In this document: positions 1 through 7,425 of the stretch, piece after piece | Position numbering within the stretch: the first letter of the stretch is position 1 | Layout: each line of letters begins with the position of its first letter | Source of the DNA: Labilibaculum filiforme | GTDB lineage: Bacteria; Bacteroidota; Bacteroidia; Bacteroidales; Marinifilaceae | Assembly (NCBI RefSeq): GCF_002843315.1 | Contig: NZ_MVDD01000015.1 | Span: 1-64,000, forward strand | Direction of reading: 5' to 3' | Length of the DNA stretch: 64,000 nt | The notes under the pieces: model-generated | Told to the model about the DNA's origin: nothing | Database searches by the model: none | What the model saw: the letters and a program-made list of their open reading frames with translations, nothing else | Translations under genes and position numbers: made by a program

Positions 1-173
1 CCATTGTCAACTATTCTAAATCTAAAACACAAAAAAAGCTGTAGACGGATCTACAACTTTCTATTATTCTTTGAAATTACTGCATTTAAAAATCTTTCCA
101 TATTAAATTCCCTTTCTAAAAAGGTTTTCACTTACACCATTCCCCATAAGAGTAAGAATTCTGTCACCGGTTA

Positions 174-234
174 CGTCAACCCACCGTTCATGTTGGGCAG
201 TTCCTGCCACACGAACGCTTAGTTGTTAGAGCAC
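174..234 (-). repeat. attC-like hairpin A
   Basis: Read on the minus strand this 61-bp element starts with GTGCTCTAAC, has two arms sharing GTTC-TGT-GG, a perfect inner stem GGCAG-GAA-CTGCC, and ends near GTTGACG. The layout matches an integron attC site (R''-L''-loop-L'-R'). Its first ten bases are the exact reverse complement of the first ten bases of the cassette that carries the next gene (1105-1114), as expected for the R'' of the same cassette. The R' end is only a partial match to GTTRRRY. Confidence 0.55.
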
Positions 235-237
235 GTT

Positions 238-1089
238 TTAGTTTAAGATTTTAAAGACAAATTGTTCTTTTTGTTTAGCTTCTATGAATTTGTTGATATA
301 TTCATAATTTTTATCTGTATTAATTGTCTGCATTAATTCCGTACCTGATGGAGTAAACAATACTTGGTCAAATTTATATTCTTTAGTATTTTCTTTGTTG
401 CACAAAATAACCTTACTCCCAAAATTAATTATTACTCCACTTAAATGTTCAATGTATCCATATGTTACATTTAACGTATCGCTATCATAGATAAGGCCTG
501 CCGCTCTTAATTTTAAAAGACTAGTATAGTTTATGCCATAATTGTCAAACGCATTATCCGAACTCATTTTAAGTATTCTACCATCATTAAGGGCAATTTT
601 ACACGCTAATTCAAACAAGTGGGCTTCATTTTTTGAGAGATTGCTTATTACTTCTAAAGTTCTAAAGCTTATTTTTCCTGGTTTGGTAACTTCTTCCGCT
701 AAAATCTTACCCCACACTTCTTGCATTTCTTCATTTGTTACATCTTGAGCCTTGCTAAAGAATCGAGTTCTCCAATCCTCATCTACAGGTTCTTCAGAAA
801 CCGTTTCTCCAAGGTGTTTTGTTGATTTTTCAACAATACTTTCGAGGTTAATTTGTCTATTAATCTCTCTGTGAGCAAATCTTTCACGAGCTCGCTCAAT
901 GATTTCGAATTCAGCATCAGATTTGAGAATTAATCCCTTTGCTTTTGCTTCTTCTAATTTTTCTAATCTATAGGCTTCCGCATCAGCTTTTTTCCGAATT
1001 CTTTTTGGTTCATAAAGTATTCCAATTCCCTTACTTACTGTATCAATAAGTTTTTCAATTGGTTTTCCAGAAAATTTAACTACTGCCAT
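238..1089 (-). CDS. DUF2806 domain protein
   Basis: This 283-residue soluble protein is recognised as DUF2806 by its central stretch FFSKAQDVTNEEMQEVWGKI followed by LAEEV...RTLEVISNLSKNEAHLFELA (about residues 109-160). The N-terminal third is charged and helical, with a possible coiled coil at residues 30-75. No signal peptide or membrane segment is visible. The family's function is unknown and it is often seen in accessory regions. The ATG lies about 25 bases from an attC-like junction and the stop almost touches the next one, so the gene fills a single-gene cassette-like unit. A role in host defence is possible, but nothing in the sequence shows it. Confidence 0.8.
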   Translation of the reverse strand: MAVVKFSGKPIEKLIDTVSKGIGILYEPKRIRKKADAEAYRLEKLEEAKAKGLILKSDAEFEIIERARERFAHREINRQINLESIVEKSTKHLGETVSEEPVDEDWRTRFFSKAQDVTNEEMQEVWGKILAEEVTKPGKISFRTLEVISNLSKNEAHLFELACKIALNDGRILKMSSDNAFDNYGINYTSLLKLRAAGLIYDSDTLNVTYGYIEHLSGVIINFGSKVILCNKENTKEYKFDQVLFTPSGTELMQTINTDKNYEYINKFIEAKQKEQFVFKILN

Positions 1090-1107
1090 AGAATTGATTT
1101 TAATGTG

Positions 1108-1308
1108 CTCTAACGGCTCGCATATGAGTAGTGCGGGATTTAACCCACAACTGCCTCAAATAACTAAGTAGCCAAAACTACGATTTTACAGTTAACTTTC
1201 AAATTTTAATTAGCTCGTCAAATCGTAGATTTGGCGGGGCTCAAATACCGCACAAATGCCTATAAATGCTACGCTCCCCGCATTACTTATGATGCATTGT
1301 TAGCTTGC
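1108..1308 (-). repeat. attC-like hairpin B
   Basis: This is an imperfect inverted repeat of about 200 bp between the DUF2806 gene and the next minus-strand gene. The outer arms pair (CCCGCACTACTCATATG against CCCGCATTACTTATGATG) and an inner stem uses CTACGATTT/AAATCGTAG. The ends are GCTAAC and GTTAGAGC on the minus strand, the core attC bases. The stop codon of the upstream gene lies inside the first of these motifs. It is longer than most attC sites. Confidence 0.55.
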
Positions 1309-2400
1309 GTAATTACTACTTAAAGCTTGTTCAATACTATCTAAATATGTTATCATTTTTCCAATAGGTTCAAGTTGAGAATTTACCCCAGCCCTTAAAT
1401 TGCTACTTTCAATCAATATCGTTTTATAAAAGTCTCCTGCTTGTTTTGAAAGATTTAACAATTCAATTGAAATATCATTGTCTCTATACTTTGCAAGTAA
1501 TTCACTTTTTAAAGGTCTAATAATTTTATCTACATCATACTTTAAATCAATCTTATCAGGCAATGTTTCTGGAGAATGATAGTCAATTAAAAGTTGATTG
1601 ATAAAGGTGTAAATCGCTTCTGTAGTTTTATTCTCTCGACGACTAGATTCAATGAAATTTGAACAAATATTCATAATTTCTCCCTTAAGTTGCAGAAATT
1701 TATTCGATAAAGGTGTTATTACCTCGCTATTATTAGTGTGGTAATCATCATCAATATTTTCAAATACTTCAAGAAGAAAGTCAATTGAAGAGTAGAATTT
1801 AATATATGACTTCTTTTCTAAGTTTAGTGTTTTAAAAGTTGTGAAAACATAAGTAGTATCAAAGCTTTGAGCTCTTTTCAATAAATTCAAACTTACTCGA
1901 TTATATTTCCCATGTGTATATGGTTTTTCTGTAATTGAAGTTACTAATGCATTTAACAATTCAACTTGTTTTTTAGAGTTTGCTGTTATATTCTTTAGCA
2001 AAGTAAAAACTTCTTCTCCGAAATCGATGTACTTCAATTTTTCTTTGTTCTTTTCATTTTTACGTCCTCTCCAAAATATAAATATCGCAATTCCACCACT
2101 AATGATAGCTCCAAGAATAGCTCCAATTATTGAGCATAAATCACATCCTTCTTCTTTAGTTTCAATTTCCTTATAGTGATTATCTAGCTCAAATTTCACA
2201 GAATGTTTCAGGGTATCATTGCTTAATAAAATAGAATGCTCAATATCTTCTAAAGAATTGATAATTTCTTTTTGATTGTCAATCTGTTTTTGAAGTTTTG
2301 CATTTGTTGCAACACAGCATTCATACTCCGCACTCATCTGAACATCTGCGAATAGTGATATTGATGTTAATAGAAAAATAATTAATGTAAGTTTTCTCAT
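1300..2400 (-). CDS. Signal-peptide, single-TM hypothetical protein
   Basis: I do not recognise a family. Starting from the ATG at 2400, the 366-residue protein opens with a signal-peptide-like segment (MRKLTLIIFLLTSISLFA). A short extracytoplasmic segment with several Cys follows, then one strong transmembrane helix (IIGAILGAIISGGIAIFIFW, about residues 93-112). A basic stop-transfer segment RGRKNEKNKEK comes next, and then about 250 helical cytoplasmic residues. An in-frame TTG extends it by 9 codons but sits only a few bases from the cassette junction. The layout (sensor tail outside, helical domain inside) could suit a membrane-anchored sensor or defence protein, but that is speculation. 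The gene fills its attC-like unit completely, and its TAA is part of the GCTAAC motif. Confidence 0.7.
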   Translation of the reverse strand: MRKLTLIIFLLTSISLFADVQMSAEYECCVATNAKLQKQIDNQKEIINSLEDIEHSILLSNDTLKHSVKFELDNHYKEIETKEEGCDLCSIIGAILGAIISGGIAIFIFWRGRKNEKNKEKLKYIDFGEEVFTLLKNITANSKKQVELLNALVTSITEKPYTHGKYNRVSLNLLKRAQSFDTTYVFTTFKTLNLEKKSYIKFYSSIDFLLEVFENIDDDYHTNNSEVITPLSNKFLQLKGEIMNICSNFIESSRRENKTTEAIYTFINQLLIDYHSPETLPDKIDLKYDVDKIIRPLKSELLAKYRDNDISIELLNLSKQAGDFYKTILIESSNLRAGVNSQLEPIGKMITYLDSIEQALSSNYAS

Positions 2401-2423
2401 AGTTGTAGAATGTTCATTTTTAT

Positions 2424-2560
2424 GCAAGCTAACGGTTGGTGTATGAAGCGTTGGGCATTTCGAAGCACTTTACTGTCAAACCGCTACAAAGTTTATTAAA
2501 TGTAACGCCCTTGAAATTAGCACTATCCGCCCAATGATTTATACACTTTGTTAGCAACTG
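2424..2560 (-). repeat. attC-like hairpin C
   Basis: This 137-bp imperfect palindrome has outer arms GCCCAACGCTTCATACACC and GCCCAATGATTTATACAC. Its ends are GTTGCTAAC and GTTAGCTTGC on the minus strand. It separates the signal-peptide/TM gene from the large metal-resistance unit. The GTTGCTAAC at 2550-2558 is the exact complement of the motif at 13475-13483, about 10.9 kb away. Confidence 0.55.
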
Positions 2561-2715
2561 GGCGTTGATTCTTCCAGTCTGTTTTTCAGTCATTTAAGGT
2601 TTCTTTAATTGTCTTTTCAATCTGCACAAAACTGTCAACGGAGCGCAAATTTATTTTGTTTTTTTGTGGGAGGGCAACCTTAAAACCGCCCTTAAAGGCG
2701 GTTACTTGGGCTGGC

Positions 2716-2781
2716 TTTGTAAGCTCTTTGGCAAGCTTTGGTCGTGCGGCGGCTCGCGGGGCTTGCCAATGTGCTTACAAA
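2716..2781. repeat. Long hairpin, left copy
   Basis: Arms TTTGTAAGC...TTGGCAAGC and GCTTGCCAA...GCTTACAAA form a stem with two matched 9-bp blocks around a GC-rich loop (tttggtcgtgcggcggctcg). A second element with the same layout and recognisably the same loop and flanks lies at 13304-13370. The pair sits just inside both ends of the metal-resistance unit. Confidence 0.7.
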
Positions 2782-2798
2782 TAGGGTGGGCTTTTCCA

Positions 2799-3458
2799 TC
2801 AGCTTCTCACTGTTTTACCCAATGCTTCTAATAACTGCGGATTATCCTCTAAACCAATCTTTGCTACTGCATAGAATTCACTCATCCAATCATCTATCTT
2901 TGCAAATGCAGCATCTTTTATTTTTGTTGCGTCTTGCGATTCCCCTTTTTCTTTAAGATAAATTGCTCTTGCCACTTCTAATTCAGATATTATGGTGTTT
3001 GCTGCTGTCAAGTCGTCAACTGATATTTTTAAACGAGCTAATTTACCTTGAATAGCAGAATCGGCAGATGCAACACTATAAAATTTCTTTGCAGCTTCTA
3101 ACCATTTGATATAAGTCCGTGGCATTACGCCTGAAATGGCTAATTTGTCTGCGGTTAACGAATCGTTACGGAATACAACTTTTGCTTTCTTTCGGTGGGT
3201 GTTGAATGTGTCTTCTAATTGCTCCTTTTTACTTGAAAAATCCGCGTAAGCGGCAGATGTTTCATCGTCTTCGGTTTTGTTTGCATCGTATGCAGTCCTG
3301 GTTTTTGTAAGCAATGCTTTACCTTCTGCGATAACTGCCGAATCGTAGCCTAAATCTGCCATAATTGCAGAAATTTCAGGTTGGGTTTCCGCATTTTCCA
3401 AAGCTACCCGGTACAATTCCAATGTTGCTGTGTCTGTAAGTTTTGTTCGTGATGCCAT
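2799..3458 (-). CDS. Helical hypothetical protein
   Basis: This is a 219-residue, mostly alpha-helical, soluble and acidic protein with no signal peptide or membrane segment. I recognise no named family. The charged middle (residues 55-90, TRTAYDANKTEDDETSAAY and following) and the C-terminal helix KIDDWMSEFYAVAKIGLEDN look like structural modules. The ATG at 3458 is the natural start. The upstream 300 bases carry nine degenerate 21-bp tandem repeats. The DUF6261 gene at 13.9 kb, also short and helical, is likewise preceded by tandem repeats. The protein lies at the 3' end of the metal-efflux unit, but nothing links it to metals directly. Confidence 0.6.
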   Translation of the reverse strand: MASRTKLTDTATLELYRVALENAETQPEISAIMADLGYDSAVIAEGKALLTKTRTAYDANKTEDDETSAAYADFSSKKEQLEDTFNTHRKKAKVVFRNDSLTADKLAISGVMPRTYIKWLEAAKKFYSVASADSAIQGKLARLKISVDDLTAANTIISELEVARAIYLKEKGESQDATKIKDAAFAKIDDWMSEFYAVAKIGLEDNPQLLEALGKTVRS

Positions 3459-3505
3459 AATTTAATTTTTAAAGGTTTATAATTAATTACATTTGGTTTT
3501 TTCGC

Positions 3506-3694
3506 TTTTACAATTTTGTTTTTCAGTATTACAATTGTGTTTTCCCCACTCACATTTTATCTTTTCGGATTTGGAATTAAATTTTTCGAACGTACCGCAA
3601 TATTTTGCATTCTTAACAGTCTATTTTTCCTCACAACAGTTATATTTTCCAAACTTACATCTGCTATTTTTCAACTTGCTACTGTATTTGTAAA
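3506..3694. repeat. Nine degenerate 21-bp tandem repeats
   Basis: Starting at 3506 the sequence repeats every 21 bases about nine times. The consensus is roughly acttacaa-tn-tatttttcca, and copies are only partly conserved. The period is a multiple of three, so reading frames stay open on the plus strand (a heptad FSxLQLY-like pattern). The predicted peptide is low-complexity and hydrophobic with no plausible function. I treat it as a repeat in the upstream region of the 219-residue gene (its ATG is at 3458, minus strand), not as a gene. Confidence 0.7.
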
Positions 3695-3762
3695 ACTAAA
3701 TGTTAAATATAACGAAAATACTTTTTGTCAGAACCCCGTTGTACGTCCATTTTATTAAAAAA

Positions 3763-3969
3763 TCAGCAACAACTTTCATTCTTTTGTATCGAAGGGCATT
3801 TCACCGAACCATAAGAACAATAAATGCAACAATCACCCTGCTTTGGTTTTAAAACTGTATGGCAATTTTCACATTCATAGAAAAACTGACAAGAATCTTC
3901 AGGCATGGTTTCTTCAATTTGATGTCCGCATTTAGGACAAGTAATTGTAGATTTTAATTCTACTTTCAT
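3763..3969 (-). CDS. GDCC-motif zinc-ribbon protein
   Basis: This 68-residue Cys-rich protein carries CPKCGH (residues 10-15), CENCHT (33-38), the hallmark GDCCIYCSYGSVKCP (about 45-59), and a C-terminal SCC. It matches the small GDCCVxC family, in which one Cys is selenocysteine in some members. Here the codons are ordinary Cys. Spaced Cys pairs imply zinc or soft-metal binding in the cytoplasm. The gene ends the CDF transporter operon, with only two bases separating it from the upstream transporter gene. That supports a metal-handling role, perhaps as a chaperone or sensor. Function is not experimentally known to me. Confidence 0.8.
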   Translation of the reverse strand: MKVELKSTITCPKCGHQIEETMPEDSCQFFYECENCHTVLKPKQGDCCIYCSYGSVKCPSIQKNESCC

Positions 3970-3971
3970 AA

Positions 3972-4769
3972 TTATTTCCCCAATTTTAAAATCCTTAATG
4001 CTCCCTGAACCACAATTAAAAATACGATTGAACCAACAATTAGGTCAGGGTATTTTGATTGTGTTAGCAACACTAAAATACCTGCTAAAATTACACCTCC
4101 ATTAATAATAACATCATTGGATGTAAAAATCATGCTGGCTTTCATGTGGGCTTCATTGCTTTTTGATTTTTGAAGTAGAACCAGGCAGATTGCATTTGCA
4201 ATAAGGGCTAATATTGAAACACCAATCATTATTCGGTAATCCGGCATGGCTTCTGAGCCAAGAAATCGCCTGATAACTTCAATTAACCCTAATAGTGCAA
4301 GAGATAATTGGAAGTATCCACTTAAACGAGCAACTTTCTTTTTTCGGGTTACCGTTGAACCAACAGCCCACAGGCTTAATCCATAAACGAATGAATCTGC
4401 AAGCATATCTAAAGAGTCTGCAACAAGCCCCATTGATTTAGAAAATAACCCGGTGGTCATTTCTATTACAAAGAAGACAAAGTTGATTATCAGTACTGAC
4501 CAAAGTAATTTCGATTGAACACCGGAACTTTCTAATACAACTTCACTCTCTTTTATTGTTGAAGTATTTGAAAGTTTTGCGCCTAAGTTAAGTTCCTCTA
4601 ATTGACTTGTTATCTTTTGATTTTCTGCTGAATGATATATAGTTAAATTTCTGTTTTCAATATCAAAGTCAAGCCTTTTAATTTCTGGAAGTCCATCTAA
4701 CTTCATTCGTATTAGGTTTTCTTCTGATGGACAATCCATTTTCGATATGTGGTATTCTGATTTTAACAT
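3972..4769 (-). CDS. HMA-domain CDF-like cation transporter
   Basis: This is a membrane protein of 265 residues. The N-terminal 75 residues form a heavy-metal-associated-like domain (ISKMDCPSEENLIR, with a single Cys instead of the usual CxxC). Five or six hydrophobic helices follow. The CDF signature appears as SMGLVADSLDMLADSFVYG (about residues 110-130), giving the Asp-rich metal site of helix 2. No long C-terminal cytoplasmic domain is present, so it is shorter than CzcD. The ATG at 4769 overlaps the czcD stop by 7 bases, implying translational coupling. Likely role is divalent metal export at the inner membrane. The metal cannot be read from sequence. Confidence 0.8.
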   Translation of the reverse strand: MLKSEYHISKMDCPSEENLIRMKLDGLPEIKRLDFDIENRNLTIYHSAENQKITSQLEELNLGAKLSNTSTIKESEVVLESSGVQSKLLWSVLIINFVFFVIEMTTGLFSKSMGLVADSLDMLADSFVYGLSLWAVGSTVTRKKKVARLSGYFQLSLALLGLIEVIRRFLGSEAMPDYRIMIGVSILALIANAICLVLLQKSKSNEAHMKASMIFTSNDVIINGGVILAGILVLLTQSKYPDLIVGSIVFLIVVQGALRILKLGK

Positions 4770-5656
4770 TCCTTGCAATTTAATTGAATATCTTCTTTTT
4801 CTATTTGTAAAGTCAAATGGTTTATGTTGTATTTCTTTGACAAAATATCCTGAATATCCTTTAATAGTTGGTCTGGATTAGAGTTGGGTGCAATCAAATG
4901 AGCAGATAAGGCATTTTCTGTGGTACTCATTGCCCATATATGTATATCATGCAAGCCTTCAACTCCATTCTGGTTAAGTATCGTACTTTTCACTTCATCT
5001 AATTCTATATTCTTGGGTACAGCATCAAGGGCAAGCCTTATCGATTCAATAAATAGTTTCCATGTACTCCACATAATCACGAGTATTATAATAAAACTCA
5101 TAATCGGGTCAATCCAATTCAGTCCGGTTTTTACAATCAATAGTCCTGAAATTACTACGCCTAATGATACACCGGCATCGGCTGCCATATGAAGAAATGC
5201 TCCTTTTATGTTTAAATCATCTTTCTGTCCTTTTAGAAACATAAGGGCGGTAATTGTATTAATCAATACACCAATTCCAGCTACAATCATAACCTGAGCA
5301 CCTGCAACTGGTTCAGGGTTTTTAAACTGACCTATTGCATCCCAGGCAATTGCAATTACAGCTCCAAAGAGCAAAAAGGCATTTAGCACTGAAATTAATA
5401 TGGTTGTTTTTTTGAAGCCGTAAGTAAACCTGCCTTTTGGTTTTTTTGTAGCTAACCAAATGGCAAACCATGCAAAAATCAGACTAAGGACATCGCTTGC
5501 ATTATGTCCGGCATCCGCTAAAAGAGCGGATGAATTAGCGATTAAGCCATAAAATACTTCTACAAGTACAAAGAGTATATTTAAGCTTACACCAATGCTA
5601 AAAGCTTTGTTGTAATTGGATTTATGTGAGTGTGTATGACTATGATTATGTGCCAT
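4763..5656 (-). CDS. czcD: CDF zinc/cobalt/cadmium exporter CzcD
   Basis: This 297-residue cation diffusion facilitator starts with a His-rich metal-binding tail (MAHNHSHTHSHK). Six transmembrane helices follow, with the two metal-site motifs LADAGHNASD (helix 2) and HMAADAGVS (helix 5). The cytoplasmic C-terminal domain includes GLHDIHIWAMSTTE, the usual dimer and metal-sensing fold. It exports Zn2+ (also Co2+/Cd2+ in relatives) from cytoplasm to periplasm by proton antiport. It is the first gene after the hairpin at 5731-5764 that ends the czcA/B operon, and it is co-directional with the HMA-CDF and GDCC genes, so these three likely form one transcript. Confidence 0.92.
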   Translation of the reverse strand: MAHNHSHTHSHKSNYNKAFSIGVSLNILFVLVEVFYGLIANSSALLADAGHNASDVLSLIFAWFAIWLATKKPKGRFTYGFKKTTILISVLNAFLLFGAVIAIAWDAIGQFKNPEPVAGAQVMIVAGIGVLINTITALMFLKGQKDDLNIKGAFLHMAADAGVSLGVVISGLLIVKTGLNWIDPIMSFIIILVIMWSTWKLFIESIRLALDAVPKNIELDEVKSTILNQNGVEGLHDIHIWAMSTTENALSAHLIAPNSNPDQLLKDIQDILSKKYNINHLTLQIEKEDIQLNCKEC

Positions 5657-5730
5657 AAATCAGTATTTTAAATTAACCATCTTTTTGTTTTATTCCTATA
5701 AATATAAAATTTCATAGCTCAAAGTATTAA

Positions 5731-5764
5731 AATACAGGTTGCCAAATTACAGGCAACCTGTATT
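5731..5764 (-). terminator. Intrinsic terminator after the czc operon
   Basis: There is a perfect 13-bp stem (AATACAGGTTGCC with its complement) around an 8-base loop, followed on the minus strand by a T-rich tract. It lies 8 bases after the PII-like gene's stop and before czcD, so it would separate czcA-czcB-PII from czcD-HMA-GDCC. Confidence 0.8.
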
Positions 5765-5772
5765 ATATAGAA

Positions 5773-6102
5773 TTAATCTTCGACTGTTAATCCAGTTTTT
5801 ACCCGATAAGCCTGTTCAACGTCGGAAACATATATTATTCCATCACCGTGATGCAATGTCCTCCCGCAATCTGAAATGATGCTGACAATAGAATCTACAT
5901 CTTCTTCGAATACTACCATCTCAATTTTTGCAACAGGACTGTCCGTAACAGAAAATTTCTGCGAAACAGATGCGTATTCATCCTGAAATTTTCCGATTCC
6001 TTCCGCCAACGAAATTGTTGCATTCTCAAAGCCTTTTTCTTTAAGTTGTTGAACAATTTCATTCACTTTGTTTGGTCGTATAAATGCTTTTATTTCTTTC
6101 AT
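5773..6102 (-). CDS. PII-like signalling protein in czc operon
   Basis: From the ATG at 6102 this is a 109-residue protein of the PII/GlnB fold. It opens MKEIKAFIRPNKVNEIVQQL and contains the C-terminal signature GDGIIYVSDVEQAYRVKTG. The T-loop (FQDEYASVSQKFSVTDSP) has no Tyr at the position uridylylated in GlnB, so classical nitrogen control is unlikely. An earlier in-frame ATG at 6123 overlaps the end of czcB. The family start favours 6102, ten bases after the czcB stop. Its place directly behind czcA-czcB resembles the PII-like proteins of other metal-efflux operons and suggests a metal- or nucleotide-responsive modulator of the pump. Target and ligand are unknown. Confidence 0.85.
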   Translation of the reverse strand: MKEIKAFIRPNKVNEIVQQLKEKGFENATISLAEGIGKFQDEYASVSQKFSVTDSPVAKIEMVVFEEDVDSIVSIISDCGRTLHHGDGIIYVSDVEQAYRVKTGLTVED

Positions 6103-6112
6103 GATAATAATT

Positions 6113-7408
6113 TTAATGGTCATGTTCAGTTTCTTCTTTGCCCATGTCCGACAGTAAATAATATGCTGCGTTCATTACAATTTGAGTATTTTCCGGTAAT
6201 GGGTCAATCAATTTTATTTCGGTATAACCTTCATCTTTAAGACCAGTCATAACCTCTACCATGCGGAAAGTCATTTCATCGTTTTCTTCATTTAATTCGT
6301 TCGCATGTTCATCGTGGTTATGACCTTCATCGTTATCATTGTCATGATTTTCCACCTCTTCATGACTTTCATCCCCGTCATCGTGTCCATCATGGTCGTG
6401 TTCTGCCATCGATTCATTGTCTAATACAAAAATGAATGACTTGGTTCCTTCAGTAACAATTGCATCGTTGGGCAAAGAACGCGTATAGTTTTCATCTGTA
6501 TGAATATGCCCGGAAATGTACATTCCTGAGATTAAACCCGTAATTTTTTCATTTATTTTTGCATGTATATGAACCGCCCTTGAATCAGTCTCAAATTCTT
6601 TCCCAATTGCAAATATTGTTGCCGTTAATTCTTCTTCATGTCGGTTTGAAACGGTAAAATGTATTTTTTGCCCTTCCTTAATTAAATGGACGTCTTTTTC
6701 GTAAATCATAAAATCGGCATGAATTGCACTGTTGTCGGTAATTTCAAGTAATATGTCTTTTGCATCAACGTAAGTTCCAACTTTTATGTTTATGTCATTT
6801 ATGAAACCATTAATTGGTGACTTAATACTTATTGTATTTGAAATCTCACCTTCTTTAACTTTATCAGGTGAAAGATTCAACAACTGCAATCGTGATTTTA
6901 AACCTTCATATTTAGCCTTAATTGTATTGTATTCAGATTTTGTTTGCTGATAATCCCTACCAGCTCCCACATTATTCTCGAAAAGCTCTTTTTGGCGTGC
7001 ATACTCTTTTTCGATAAATTCGAGTTTGCTGGATATTTCAGCAAAGCCCTCCTGTAAAGAGATATAATCGGGATGTTCGAGCACTGCCAGTAATTGACCT
7101 TTTTTTACCCTATCGCCATGAAAAACATTAATTGTTTTTACATTGCCACCAATAATGGCTGTAACTTCGGCACTGCCTGACGGGGGGACTTCCAGTTGAC
7201 CATTTGACTTTACAAGCGTTGTTAGATTACGCATTTGAAAAGACCCCAATTTTAAATTTAGGGCTTCACGTTGCCTGGCATTTAAAACTACTGCCCCTTC
7301 AACACCATGCTCTTCCTGTTCCTCACCTTCATGGCTATCTTTTTTTTCTGAATTACACGATAACATTGTAGCCACCATGATAAATGCTAAAAATATTTTT
7401 GTCTTCAT
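6113..7408 (-). CDS. czcB: RND periplasmic adaptor CzcB, His-rich tail
   Basis: This 431-residue membrane-fusion protein is a lipoprotein with signal MKTKIFLAFIMVATMLSC. It has the barrel-sandwich halves (GDRVKKGQLLAVLEHPDY and IKSPINGFINDINIKVGTYV) around a helical hairpin (residues 125-175), then beta-barrel and membrane-proximal domains. The N-terminus after the lipid Cys is His/Glu-rich. A second long His/Asp/Glu-rich insert (AEHDHDGHDDGDESHEEV and following, about residues 332-375) interrupts the C-terminal part and probably binds metal in the periplasm. It bridges the CzcA inner-membrane pump to the outer-membrane channel. It lies 17 bases downstream of czcA on the same transcript. Confidence 0.92.
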   Translation of the reverse strand: MKTKIFLAFIMVATMLSCNSEKKDSHEGEEQEEHGVEGAVVLNARQREALNLKLGSFQMRNLTTLVKSNGQLEVPPSGSAEVTAIIGGNVKTINVFHGDRVKKGQLLAVLEHPDYISLQEGFAEISSKLEFIEKEYARQKELFENNVGAGRDYQQTKSEYNTIKAKYEGLKSRLQLLNLSPDKVKEGEISNTISIKSPINGFINDINIKVGTYVDAKDILLEITDNSAIHADFMIYEKDVHLIKEGQKIHFTVSNRHEEELTATIFAIGKEFETDSRAVHIHAKINEKITGLISGMYISGHIHTDENYTRSLPNDAIVTEGTKSFIFVLDNESMAEHDHDGHDDGDESHEEVENHDNDNDEGHNHDEHANELNEENDEMTFRMVEVMTGLKDEGYTEIKLIDPLPENTQIVMNAAYYLLSDMGKEETEHDH

Positions 7409-7425
7409 TTTATATAATTTTTCGG

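Larger units (their letters stand above)
2401..2798. other. Gene-free stretch with repeats
   Basis: No coding sequence was found. The stretch contains attC-like hairpin C, a short stem with arms AACCGCC and GGCGGTT near 2684-2703, an AAATTTATTTTG run at 2647-2665 that recurs inverted near 13409-13425, and the long hairpin at 2716-2781. Confidence 0.6.

Noticed and set aside
4..222. A 72-residue open frame at the left edge
   Set aside because: It runs into the attC-like element, has no family resemblance, and starts from a weak codon context; most likely chance.
2738..2956. A plus-strand frame over the long hairpin and the end of the 219-residue gene
   Set aside because: It overlaps the hairpin repeat and an antisense gene, with no signal for translation.
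3493..3693. A repetitive open frame with a 7-residue period
   Set aside because: It is the translation of the 21-bp tandem repeats; the peptide is low-complexity and lies opposite the promoter region of a minus-strand gene.
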